Of a DNA stretch of 55,009 nt, positions 43,735-50,771 are shown in pieces (the first letter of the stretch is position 1; every line of letters starts with the position of its first letter). The notes beneath the pieces were generated by a model. That model was not told the origin of the DNA and did no database searches. It saw only the letters and a list, made by a program, of their open reading frames with translations. Both the position numbers and the translations under genes were made by a program. Origin of the DNA: Asanoa iriomotensis (lineage in GTDB: Bacteria; Actinomycetota; Actinomycetes; Mycobacteriales; Micromonosporaceae); contig NZ_BONC01000053.1 of the NCBI RefSeq assembly GCF_016862515.1, positions 1 through 55,009 of the forward strand, given 5' to 3'.

Positions 43735-44229
43735 TCAGCGGGGCGTCTTGTTCGGGTCGGCCAGCGGCACGATCCGCTCCTCGCCGAGCCGGGTCAGCAC
43801 GTCGAGCGGCCGCACGGCCATCCCGATGAGACGGGCGAGCCGCGGCTTGCCCTGCCGGCGCAGCATGCGCGGGCCGAGACCGACCATGGAGGCGGTGAGC
43901 GCCGGCAGCGGGCGACCGAAGAAGGTCAACTCGACGATCCGACCGGCGTCGTCGAGGCGCAGCAGTTGCGCCTCCTCCACCAGTTGCTTCCCGACCCGAC
44001 AATCCGCGACGAGGGCGTACGCCGTGCCGTCGCCGACCTCGGTGTGGAAGCGGACGTCGTCGAACGTCTCGACGGCCGAACGCAGCACGTCGGTGATCTG
44101 TGCGCGGCCACGGAAACGGAACTTGTCGGTCAGCGGCGAGATGAACACCGCGTCGTCGGCCAGACACGCACCGGCGGCCTCGGCGTCACCGGCCTCGAGC
44201 GCCGCTCGCCAGTCAGCGATCGTCTTCAT
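43735..44229 (-). CDS. NTF2-like (SnoaL-type) protein
   Basis: A 164-residue protein with an NTF2-fold core (WRAALEAGDAEAAGACLADD, RFRGRAQITDVLRSAVETF, AQLLRLDDAGRIVELTFFGR) and an extra ~50-residue helical C-terminus. A catalytic Asp/His pair is not evident. Its ATG overlaps the TGA of the RclC-like membrane protein gene (ATGA), so the two are coupled. A role in stress or small-molecule detoxification is guesswork. Confidence 0.82.
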   Translation of the reverse strand: MKTIADWRAALEAGDAEAAGACLADDAVFISPLTDKFRFRGRAQITDVLRSAVETFDDVRFHTEVGDGTAYALVADCRVGKQLVEEAQLLRLDDAGRIVELTFFGRPLPALTASMVGLGPRMLRRQGKPRLARLIGMAVRPLDVLTRLGEERIVPLADPNKTPR

Positions 44230-44693
44230 CGACGCGCCTGCGCTGCGCGCAGCGACTCCGCGGCCGTCAGGAGCGAGGCGCCGAGCAGGACGCTGTCCTT
44301 GAGCAGGGCTTCACCGAGCATCGAAAGCTGCGGAAACCGCCGGTCCTGCCAGGCCTCGGGCGTCGTGACGAGGAAGCTCAGTGTGCCAACCATCATGGTC
44401 GCGGCCCCGAGACTGCCGACCGCGGACGCTTGCGGCGCGAACGGCTTGGCGGCGACGAGCATCCCGAGCCCGACCTGCGTGCCGCCGACCAGCCGACCGA
44501 GCCCGTGCGCACCGAGCTTCTTACGCAGAAGAGAGGTGAGCGGACTGCCCTTCACGAGCGGTTCGGCGTTCTGGACCTCGTAATCGACGAACTTGAGCCC
44601 ACCAACCCAAACGAAAACGGTAGCGAGCCCATAACGCGCGATCGTCAGCCCCAGCGAACCCAGCTCGCTGACCGGTGTGTGTCGCGTGTGCAT
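44226..44693 (-). CDS. YkgB/RclC (DUF417)-like membrane protein
   Basis: A 155-residue inner-membrane protein with four predicted helices. The signature YGLATVFVWVGGLKFVDYEV near residue 20 and PLVKGSPLTSLL match the YkgB/DUF417 family, whose E. coli member RclC is linked to reactive chlorine resistance. AGGAG lies seven bases before the ATG at 44693. It is coupled to the NTF2-like gene downstream. Involvement in oxidative stress is inferred from the family only. Confidence 0.85.
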   Translation of the reverse strand: MHTRHTPVSELGSLGLTIARYGLATVFVWVGGLKFVDYEVQNAEPLVKGSPLTSLLRKKLGAHGLGRLVGGTQVGLGMLVAAKPFAPQASAVGSLGAATMMVGTLSFLVTTPEAWQDRRFPQLSMLGEALLKDSVLLGASLLTAAESLRAAQARR

Positions 44694-44908
44694 GATTATG
44701 CTCCTGGTCGCCAGAGCTTCCTCACCCAGTATGGAACGCCGCTGGCGTGCGGTCCGGCGATACGCCGAATCCCACGGGTCTCGCGGGTGCGCACGAGTCT
44801 CCCTGGTCGTTGCACTATCCATATTGGATTCCTTGCATGGCCTTGTCCCAATGTCCGTCGAGACAGCGAGCGCGGCATCGCGACGGGATCTCGCTGGCGT
44901 GGGGTCTG

Positions 44909-45658
44909 GTGGGTGCGGCAGACTTCGTGGCTGTGGCGGGCGAGATCGCGCGACTTGTCGGGCTGCTGGACGACGACTCGACCGAGATCGCCGAGGACGC
45001 GAAGGCTGAGCTGATCTCGATCGGGAGCAAGGCGGTTCAGCCGTTGGCGGCCGCCGTCGGATCGCTGGACCGGTCCGGCCAGCTGTCCGCGATCGAGGTC
45101 TTCGAGCAGGTCGGGGATTCCGCTGCGGGACCCGCGTTGATCGACCTGCTCGGCAGTGAGCACGAGACGGTTCGCGACTGGTCGGCGTGGGCGATCGCCA
45201 CGCTCGGCATCCGGGAGGCGGTGCCGACGTTGCGCGAGGCGTATCTTCAGCAGCGACGCAGCGCCGACGGGCCTGACGCCTCGGAGGCGGTAGCCATCCG
45301 CCACGCGCTGACGGTGCTGGGAGCACGGCGGGAGGTCCTGCCACCGTTGACGGCGTCGCTGCGAACGCCTGCCGGCAGCATTGAACGGGCCTGGCCCTCT
45401 GCCCGGCTGGCAGACGTTGTCAACGACCTGGCCGACCACGACCAGGCGGTGCTGTACTTCCAACTGTGGGCGGTTACCGACGACGGCACGTTCTGGCACG
45501 GCCATGAACGGCTCGACGAGCCGCTCGACTTCGGCCAGCCGTGGCGGCAGGTCGTCGAGAATGCGAGAGAGTCCACGTTGGTCGAGGTGGCCTTCGTGGT
45601 CCCTAGGCCGAACCTGTTCGCGACCATGGAGTGGATCAATCGCGCGGATCTCTCATGA
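44909..45658 (+). CDS. HEAT-repeat protein
   Basis: About 249 residues. Residues ~10-110 contain HEAT/PBS-type helical repeats (AKAELISIGSKAVQPLAAAV, PALIDLLGSEHETVRDWSAW, AIATLGIREAVPTLREAYLQ). The second half has a mixed alpha/beta character without a recognised domain. A scaffold or interaction role is likely. The start is uncertain: GTG at 44909 is used, and an ATG at 44837 is possible. The stop overlaps an ATG (ATGA) at 45655 of a decayed downstream frame. Confidence 0.68.
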   Translation: MGAADFVAVAGEIARLVGLLDDDSTEIAEDAKAELISIGSKAVQPLAAAVGSLDRSGQLSAIEVFEQVGDSAAGPALIDLLGSEHETVRDWSAWAIATLGIREAVPTLREAYLQQRRSADGPDASEAVAIRHALTVLGARREVLPPLTASLRTPAGSIERAWPSARLADVVNDLADHDQAVLYFQLWAVTDDGTFWHGHERLDEPLDFGQPWRQVVENARESTLVEVAFVVPRPNLFATMEWINRADLS

Positions 45659-45800
45659 CCAGCGATCTGATTGATCCGGTGGCCCCGTCGCGGCTGGACG
45701 TGCTGTTGCGAAGGTAGCCGACGATCTGATCGGCAACGTGCTCGTCGCAGACGTCGGCCTGCGCTGGCTGTATCACCCCTATGACGGCGGCTTGGACGGA
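45655..45800 (+). pseudogene. Decayed fragment, probably DUF3885-like
   Basis: An ATG at 45655, coupled to the HEAT gene stop, opens a frame that ends after 20 codons (45717). In another frame from 45714 the sequence reads VADDLIGNVLVADVGLRWLY and then HPYDGGLDG, resembling the C-terminal W-x-x-HPYDGG-x-D motif I associate with DUF3885 proteins. A frameshift and truncation have destroyed any gene. Confidence 0.4.
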
Positions 45801-46529
45801 TCAAGGTGTGGCGTACGACGGCCTGCGTGGGTCCAGCAGTTCGGTTAGGCGACCTCGGTCGAGCACCTCGATCAGCGCGTCGGTCCCTCGTTCGAGCTTG
45901 ACCGCCAGCTCGTCCGGGTGCAGCGGGATCAGGGCGTGCAGGGCGATGCGAGCGCCGTTGCCGACTTCGATCGTTCGGGCCTCGGGTGCCACCCGCAGCA
46001 TCGGCGTCACCACGACTCCAGCGAACGCGGTGTCCGCGTCGTAGGGCTCCGCAGGATCGCCGTTCGGCACCGAATGCCATTCGCCGATCCACGTCCCGTA
46101 TTCGTGCGGAAGCCGGGCAATCTGCTTGAGGAGTCGCAGCGGCCATCCCGCCGGCTCGCCCAACCCGGATCCCTCGGTCAGCGGCCAGTCGTCCGGAAGG
46201 CTGATCATGAGTTCCGCGTAGGGGCTGATGCCGTGGCCTGCCGGTACGGTCATCGGCAACTCGCTCATGCCCGACGTGACCAGCGTGCGGTACGGCCGTT
46301 CCTCGGTCGGTGCCACCACGTAGATGTGCACCCCGACCAGGTGCGAGGCGAACTCGTGATAGACGAACTCGACCGGCCCGAAGTATTGATCGATGTGCCG
46401 GTCGATGGCTTCGGCGAACCCGTGCTGGGGCCCTCGGGCAGCCACGAACCCCTCGTGCAGCGCCTGATGACGGAGAACTCCTGACCCGCGCGGCTCGTCC
46501 ACGAGGACGCAGCCTAGGACATGATCCAA
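45801..46529 (-). CDS. Suppressor-of-fused (SUFU)-domain protein
   Basis: A ~242-residue protein with the bacterial SUFU-like domain: IDQYFGPVEFVYHEFASHLV, then PYRTLVTSGMSELPM, 'YAELMISLPDDWPL' and 'WPLRLLKQIARLPHEYGTWI'. Bacterial SUFU proteins often occur in polymorphic toxin immunity settings, but no toxin is visible here. The start at 46529 is a TTG without a good Shine-Dalgarno, so the N-terminus is uncertain and could be truncated. Its 3' end abuts the decayed fragment. Confidence 0.75.
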   Translation of the reverse strand: MDHVLGCVLVDEPRGSGVLRHQALHEGFVAARGPQHGFAEAIDRHIDQYFGPVEFVYHEFASHLVGVHIYVVAPTEERPYRTLVTSGMSELPMTVPAGHGISPYAELMISLPDDWPLTEGSGLGEPAGWPLRLLKQIARLPHEYGTWIGEWHSVPNGDPAEPYDADTAFAGVVVTPMLRVAPEARTIEVGNGARIALHALIPLHPDELAVKLERGTDALIEVLDRGRLTELLDPRRPSYATP

Positions 46530-46925
46530 CGGCCCCGCCGCACCGGTCCATGCCGCGGTAGGACCGCGCCCCCGCCCGCCCCGAGCCGCAATATCCTTTT
46601 TGGAAGATGGAGATCAGCCGACACGCTGAGTGAAGACGCTGGCGTGGTCTGTCGCCGGCGCACCCAGGACTCGGACGAGAAGGATCGCAGTTCATCCGCG
46701 CCGCGCCTGGCAGCGCGTATGCATCCTTGATTGTCGATGTAACGCTTCGAATTTCCCTGCGGGCACTGTGTGATATTTCTCCCAATCGATGTGGACCAAC
46801 TCCGATGTGCGTGCCCTTACTGTCGATCAACGATGCACGGTCGACCACCATCTTCGAGGGTTGGCCGTGCCGATTCATGCCAGGTCGAACAGGCCCGGAG
46901 ACGGATCGAGCCAGGAGGGGAACGC
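46530..46925. other. Non-coding upstream region of the prenyltransferase operon
   Basis: I see no gene in this ~400-bp spacer. It is less GC-rich than its surroundings (TTGATTGTCGATG near 46726 and TGATATTTC near 46770 may belong to promoters), but no clear -35/-10 pair or operator could be fixed. Confidence 0.45.
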
Positions 46926-48035
46926 ATGGATCAGACAACCCTCTTCGATCGCCTGGCGGGTCAGCTGCACCGCCTGAGCATCCTGACCAGGACCGACCCG
47001 ACCGTCGCCGGTCGGCTGCTCGCTGATCTGCTCGGACCGGCGGGTGCGCGCCCGCTCGACCGGGCGCCGGCCTGGCCGTCCGGCATCGCCGATGACCACA
47101 CACCCGTCGAGTTCTCGCTCGCATTCCATGCCGGGACGCCGCCGACCCTGCGGATCCTTGCCGAGGCGCCCGCTGACGTGCTCACGCCGGCCGCCCATCT
47201 CGCCGCCGGGCATGCCTTCGTCCGCGCGCAGGCGGACCGACTCACCCTGTCCCTGGCCGCGTTCGACCGGGTGCGTCATCTGTTCATGCCGAACGATCCA
47301 CGCGCCGCCTTTACGCTCTGGCACTCGCTGGTGTTCGCCCGGCGACCAGAGCTCAAGGTGTACTTCAATCCGGAGATCCGTGGCACCGACAGGGCGACCG
47401 AGTTGGTCCAGGAGGGGCTTGGCCTGCTCGGACTGGCGGCCTCCTACCCCGCCCTAGTCGACCGCATGCGCGACCGCGCACTGGCTGGGGTCGACCGGCT
47501 TGCGTTCTTCGCCCTGGATCTGCACGACGGGCCGCACGCCCGGGTCAAGCTCTACCTGGCCCATCACGACGCCACCGCCGACGACATGGTGCACGCGGCC
47601 GCGGCGGTCAAGGACGTCGACCCCGGTGAGCTGCGCGAGTTCTGCAGGATCGCCGGCGACGGCGTCGACGTCTTCGCCGGCCTACCGCTGATCGGCAGCT
47701 ACACCTTCACGGCCGGTGCCACCTACCCGGTCGGCTACAGCCTGTACGTGCCGATCCGCGGTTACGTCACCGACGACGGTGAGGCGTACGAGCGTGTCGC
47801 TGCTGTGCTGCGGCGCTATCGATTCGACATCAGCTACCTGGACCAGGCCCTCGCCGCCGTGACGTCCCGGCGACTGCGCGACGGCGTCGGGCTGCTTGCC
47901 CACGTCTCGCTTCGTCTTGGCCCGCCGCGGCCGGGGGTCACCGTGTACCTGTCCGCCGAGGCATACCGGGTGCAACCACCCGGCGCCGCGGCCATGCCCA
48001 CCCGGATCGTCGAGCCGTCGAGGAGCGAGTCATGA
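46926..48035 (+). CDS. DMATS-type indole prenyltransferase (ABBA fold)
   Basis: A 369-residue aromatic prenyltransferase of the dimethylallyltryptophan-synthase class. The ABBA barrel signature strands are visible: ELKVYFNPEIRG (pyrophosphate-binding Lys and Tyr), HARVKLYLAHHDATADD (Lys-x-Tyr), and 'YSLYVPIRGYVTDDGEAYER' in the last third. Bacterial members such as IptA prenylate tryptophan at C5 or C6 using DMAPP without a DDxxD motif. AGGAGG lies five bases before the ATG. The stop overlaps the tryptophanase ATG (ATGA), so the pair is an operon. Confidence 0.9.
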   Translation: MDQTTLFDRLAGQLHRLSILTRTDPTVAGRLLADLLGPAGARPLDRAPAWPSGIADDHTPVEFSLAFHAGTPPTLRILAEAPADVLTPAAHLAAGHAFVRAQADRLTLSLAAFDRVRHLFMPNDPRAAFTLWHSLVFARRPELKVYFNPEIRGTDRATELVQEGLGLLGLAASYPALVDRMRDRALAGVDRLAFFALDLHDGPHARVKLYLAHHDATADDMVHAAAAVKDVDPGELREFCRIAGDGVDVFAGLPLIGSYTFTAGATYPVGYSLYVPIRGYVTDDGEAYERVAAVLRRYRFDISYLDQALAAVTSRRLRDGVGLLAHVSLRLGPPRPGVTVYLSAEAYRVQPPGAAAMPTRIVEPSRSES

Positions 48036-49420
48036 CGATAGACCCAGTGACGATGCTGCCGCCTTACCGGATCAAGGTGGTCGAACCGATCCCGTTCCTC
48101 GATGCCGGGCAACGGCGGGAGGCGATGGCCAGCGCCGGCTACAACCCCTTCAACCTGCGTGCCGACCAGGTGACCATCGACCTGCTCTCCGACTCGGGCA
48201 CCGGCGCGACCTCCGCCGACCAGGAGGCGGCGGCGGCCCGGGGCGACGAATCGTACGCGGGGGCGCGGTCCTGGTTCCGTTTCCGGGAGGAGATCGCAGA
48301 CCTGACCGGCTACCCCCACGTCCTGCCCGTGCACCAGGGCCGGGCGGGCGAACGCGTCCTGTTCGGTGCCCTGCTCAAGCCCGGGCAGATCTGCGTCTCC
48401 AACACGCATTTCGACACCACCCACGCCAATGTGGAGCTGGTCGGGGCGCAGGCGTTGGACCTGCCCTGCCCGGAGGCTCTCGACTTCGACAGCCCCGCGC
48501 CGTTCAAGGGCAACATCGACCTGGACCGGCTGGCCGAGGTCCTCGCCGGACCCGACGGGAAGCGCGTCGGGCTGGTGCTGATGACGATCACCAACAACGG
48601 CCTCGGCGCGCAGCCGGTGTCGATGGCCAACCTGGCGGCCGCGGCGGACCTGGCCCGGCGGCACGGTGTGCCCTTCTTCCTCGACGCCGCCCGGTTCGCC
48701 GAGAACGCCTGGCTGGTCAGCAGGCGCGAAGCCGGATACCAGGACTGGACGCCGCGCGCCATCGCGGTCCGCGCGTTCGAGCTCGCCGACGGGTGCGTGG
48801 TGAGCCTCAAGAAAGACGGGCTGTCATCGATCGGTGCGTTCATCGGCCTGCGCGATGCGGACCTGCACGCCCGGTGTGAAGCGAACCTTATCGCCACCGA
48901 GGGCTTCTCCACGTACGGCGGCCTCGCCGGACACGACCTGGAACGCCTCGCGGTGGGTGTCCGCGAAGTTCTCGAGCCCGCCTACCTGCAGGCACGGGCC
49001 GCCGCCACCGCCCGGCTCGCTCAAATGATCAACGATGCCGGCGTGGCCACCGTGCAGCCGGCCGGCGTCCACGCGCTGTACCTCAACGCCGGGCGGCTCC
49101 TGCCGCACCTGCCGGCCGAGCGGTTCCCTGGACATGCGCTGGCCTGCCAACTCTACCTCGACGGCGGCATCCGGTGCGCCGAGCTGGGCTCGCTGTATCT
49201 GGGCACCATGGACGACGACCACCGGCTCGTGCGGCCAGCACCGTTCGAGCTCGTCCGGCTCGCCATCCCCCGCCGGGTGTACGCCGAGGAGCACCTGCGG
49301 TACGTGGCAGCGGTGCTCGGCGAGATCGCCAAAGACCCGGAGCAGGTGACCGGCTACCGCATCGTGTCGGCGCCGGCCGTCCTGCGGCACTTCAAGGTGC
49401 GCTTGGAACCCCTGCGGTAA
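48032..49420 (+). CDS. tnaA: Tryptophanase (tryptophan indole-lyase)
   Basis: A 462-residue PLP enzyme of the beta-eliminating lyase family. The substrate/PLP region is VLPVHQGRAGERVLFGALL, the PLP Lys sits in VSLKKDGLSSIG, and the C-terminal VLRHFKVRL keeps the His that marks tryptophanase where tyrosine phenol-lyase has Phe. It should split tryptophan, or prenyltryptophan from the coupled DMATS enzyme, to indole, pyruvate and ammonia. No Na+/Trp permease or clear tnaC leader is visible. It is the second and last gene of the operon. Confidence 0.9.
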   Translation: MTIDPVTMLPPYRIKVVEPIPFLDAGQRREAMASAGYNPFNLRADQVTIDLLSDSGTGATSADQEAAAARGDESYAGARSWFRFREEIADLTGYPHVLPVHQGRAGERVLFGALLKPGQICVSNTHFDTTHANVELVGAQALDLPCPEALDFDSPAPFKGNIDLDRLAEVLAGPDGKRVGLVLMTITNNGLGAQPVSMANLAAAADLARRHGVPFFLDAARFAENAWLVSRREAGYQDWTPRAIAVRAFELADGCVVSLKKDGLSSIGAFIGLRDADLHARCEANLIATEGFSTYGGLAGHDLERLAVGVREVLEPAYLQARAAATARLAQMINDAGVATVQPAGVHALYLNAGRLLPHLPAERFPGHALACQLYLDGGIRCAELGSLYLGTMDDDHRLVRPAPFELVRLAIPRRVYAEEHLRYVAAVLGEIAKDPEQVTGYRIVSAPAVLRHFKVRLEPLR

Positions 49421-49430
49421 CCAGCCTGCC

Positions 49431-49982
49431 TCAGGCGACCGCCGGTATCCGGCTCAACGCGTGCTGGACGAGCCGCACCAGCGCCTGTTTGCTGGACTCG
49501 CGGTCCCGCGCGTCGCACCACACCAGCGGCACGTCGGGACCGAGCTCAAGAGCTTCGCGCACTTCAGGCTCGGTGTACGGACACTCGCCGAAGAATCGGT
49601 TGACCGCGGCCACGAACGGGATGCCACGCCGCTCGAAGTAGTCCACCGCGGCGAAGCTGGTGGCCAGCCGCCGCGTGTCCACCAGAACGATCGCGCCGAC
49701 CGCGCCCCGGGACAGCTCGTCCCAGATGAACCAGAAACGGTCCTGTCCTGGCGTGCCGAACAGATACAGCACCACGTCGTCAGTGATGGTGATGCGCCCG
49801 AAATCCAGCGCCACCGTCGTGTTCCGCTTGCTTTCCACGCCGGCGAGGTCGTCTATGCCGACGCTGGCAGAGGTGAGCGTCTCCTCCGTGGTCAGCGGCT
49901 CGATCTCACTGACGGAACCTACCAAGGTGGTCTTGCCGGTCCCGAAACCACCAGCAATCACGATCTTGACGGACCGGTGCAC
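49431..49982 (-). CDS. Conservon small GTPase-like protein (CvnD-type)
   Basis: A 183-residue Ras/Rap-like P-loop GTPase of the conservon type. The P-loop is IAGGFGTGKTTLVGSV, the Walker B/G3 region LYLFGTPGQDRFWFIW, and the base-recognition segment AAVNRFFGECPY, where the usual NKxD is degenerate. It is the last gene of the four-gene cvn operon, 19 bp after the DUF742 gene. In Streptomyces such proteins sit with a sensor kinase at the membrane and influence differentiation. Confidence 0.93.
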   Translation of the reverse strand: MHRSVKIVIAGGFGTGKTTLVGSVSEIEPLTTEETLTSASVGIDDLAGVESKRNTTVALDFGRITITDDVVLYLFGTPGQDRFWFIWDELSRGAVGAIVLVDTRRLATSFAAVDYFERRGIPFVAAVNRFFGECPYTEPEVREALELGPDVPLVWCDARDRESSKQALVRLVQHALSRIPAVA

Positions 49983-50001
49983 CGTTTCTTCAGCCCTTCG
50001 G

Positions 50002-50346
50002 TCAGAGGTTCAGGAGGCCATCGAGGACCAGTTGCAGCGTCTCGCGCTGCTCCATCGGACGTTCCGCCCCGACGGTGAGATAGCCCTCCTCCAGCAGCAC
50101 GTCCACCAGCACCTTGGTGCTGGTCAGAGTGCGGCGCAAATGGGCGCTGATCTCGGCGACCGACTGCCAGCGGTAACACAGCTCGTAGAGCCGGCGGGCC
50201 TCCGGTTCGAGACGGCTCGGATCCATCGGCATGGCCAGGACCTGGGTGCTGATGTCCAGCGTGCTCTGCGCGCGCGGCAAAGCGCGCCCCTTCACCTGGA
50301 CGTAAAGCGGCACCAGGCTCTCCGCGTCGTCCCAACCGTCGGTCAT
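50002..50346 (-). CDS. DUF742 conservon protein (CvnC-type)
   Basis: A 114-residue protein with the winged-helix-like DUF742 fold: SLVPLYVQVKGRALPRAQST, LYELCYRWQSVAEISAHLR, VDVLLEEGYLTVGAE. The ATG at 50346 overlaps the stop of the roadblock gene (ATGA). It is a small basic DNA-binding-like protein thought to work inside the conservon complex rather than alone. Confidence 0.92.
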   Translation of the reverse strand: MTDGWDDAESLVPLYVQVKGRALPRAQSTLDISTQVLAMPMDPSRLEPEARRLYELCYRWQSVAEISAHLRRTLTSTKVLVDVLLEEGYLTVGAERPMEQRETLQLVLDGLLNL

Positions 50347-50771
50347 GCCGGAAGACCGTCCCGGGCCGTCGCCCGCACCGGGGTTCCCATCACCTGGCCG
50401 ACCTGGCGGACCATGCGGGCGGTGGCGTAACCCATGCTGCCCAGGTCGACGGTCGAGTCGCACAGCACGGCCAGCCGGGCGTTCTTGCCCGCCGCCACGA
50501 TCAGCAGCACATGTCCCTGCTGACCTTGATACTCGATCAGGACCTGTCCCACCGGCCCGCTGCCGAACCGCTCGCCGGAACCCCCGGCCAGACTGTAGAG
50601 CGCGCTCGCGCTCGCCGACAGCACCTCGGCTTCCTGGTCACTCAACGACGACGACTTCTGAATTTTGATGCCGTCCGCCGACAGCACCATCGCGTGGACG
50701 ACACCCGGGTTGGTCTCGAAGTCGTCGAGGAGCCACGTCAGGTCTTGTCGGGCTGCAGGGTTCATCGTCAT
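50343..50771 (-). CDS. Roadblock/LC7-domain protein (CvnB-type)
   Basis: A 142-residue roadblock/LC7 protein (ARQDLTWLLDDFETNPGVVH, then AMVLSADGIKIQKSSSL, 'LIEYQGQQGHVLLIVAAG'). These act as GTPase regulators or platforms, here for the CvnD-type GTPase. The ATG overlaps the sensor kinase stop (ATGA) and the gene's own stop overlaps the DUF742 start. Confidence 0.93.
   Translation of the reverse strand: MTMNPAARQDLTWLLDDFETNPGVVHAMVLSADGIKIQKSSSLSDQEAEVLSASASALYSLAGGSGERFGSGPVGQVLIEYQGQQGHVLLIVAAGKNARLAVLCDSTVDLGSMGYATARMVRQVGQVMGTPVRATARDGLPA

Noticed and set aside
46521-46730. Short plus-strand frame upstream of the prenyltransferase
   Set aside because: Composition is Arg/Pro/Ser-biased without Shine-Dalgarno or domain; it is likely spacer.
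46789-46977. tnaC-like leader starting Met-Trp before the prenyltransferase
   Set aside because: There is no Shine-Dalgarno, the frame overlaps the real ATG region, and no terminator or stalling motif is seen.
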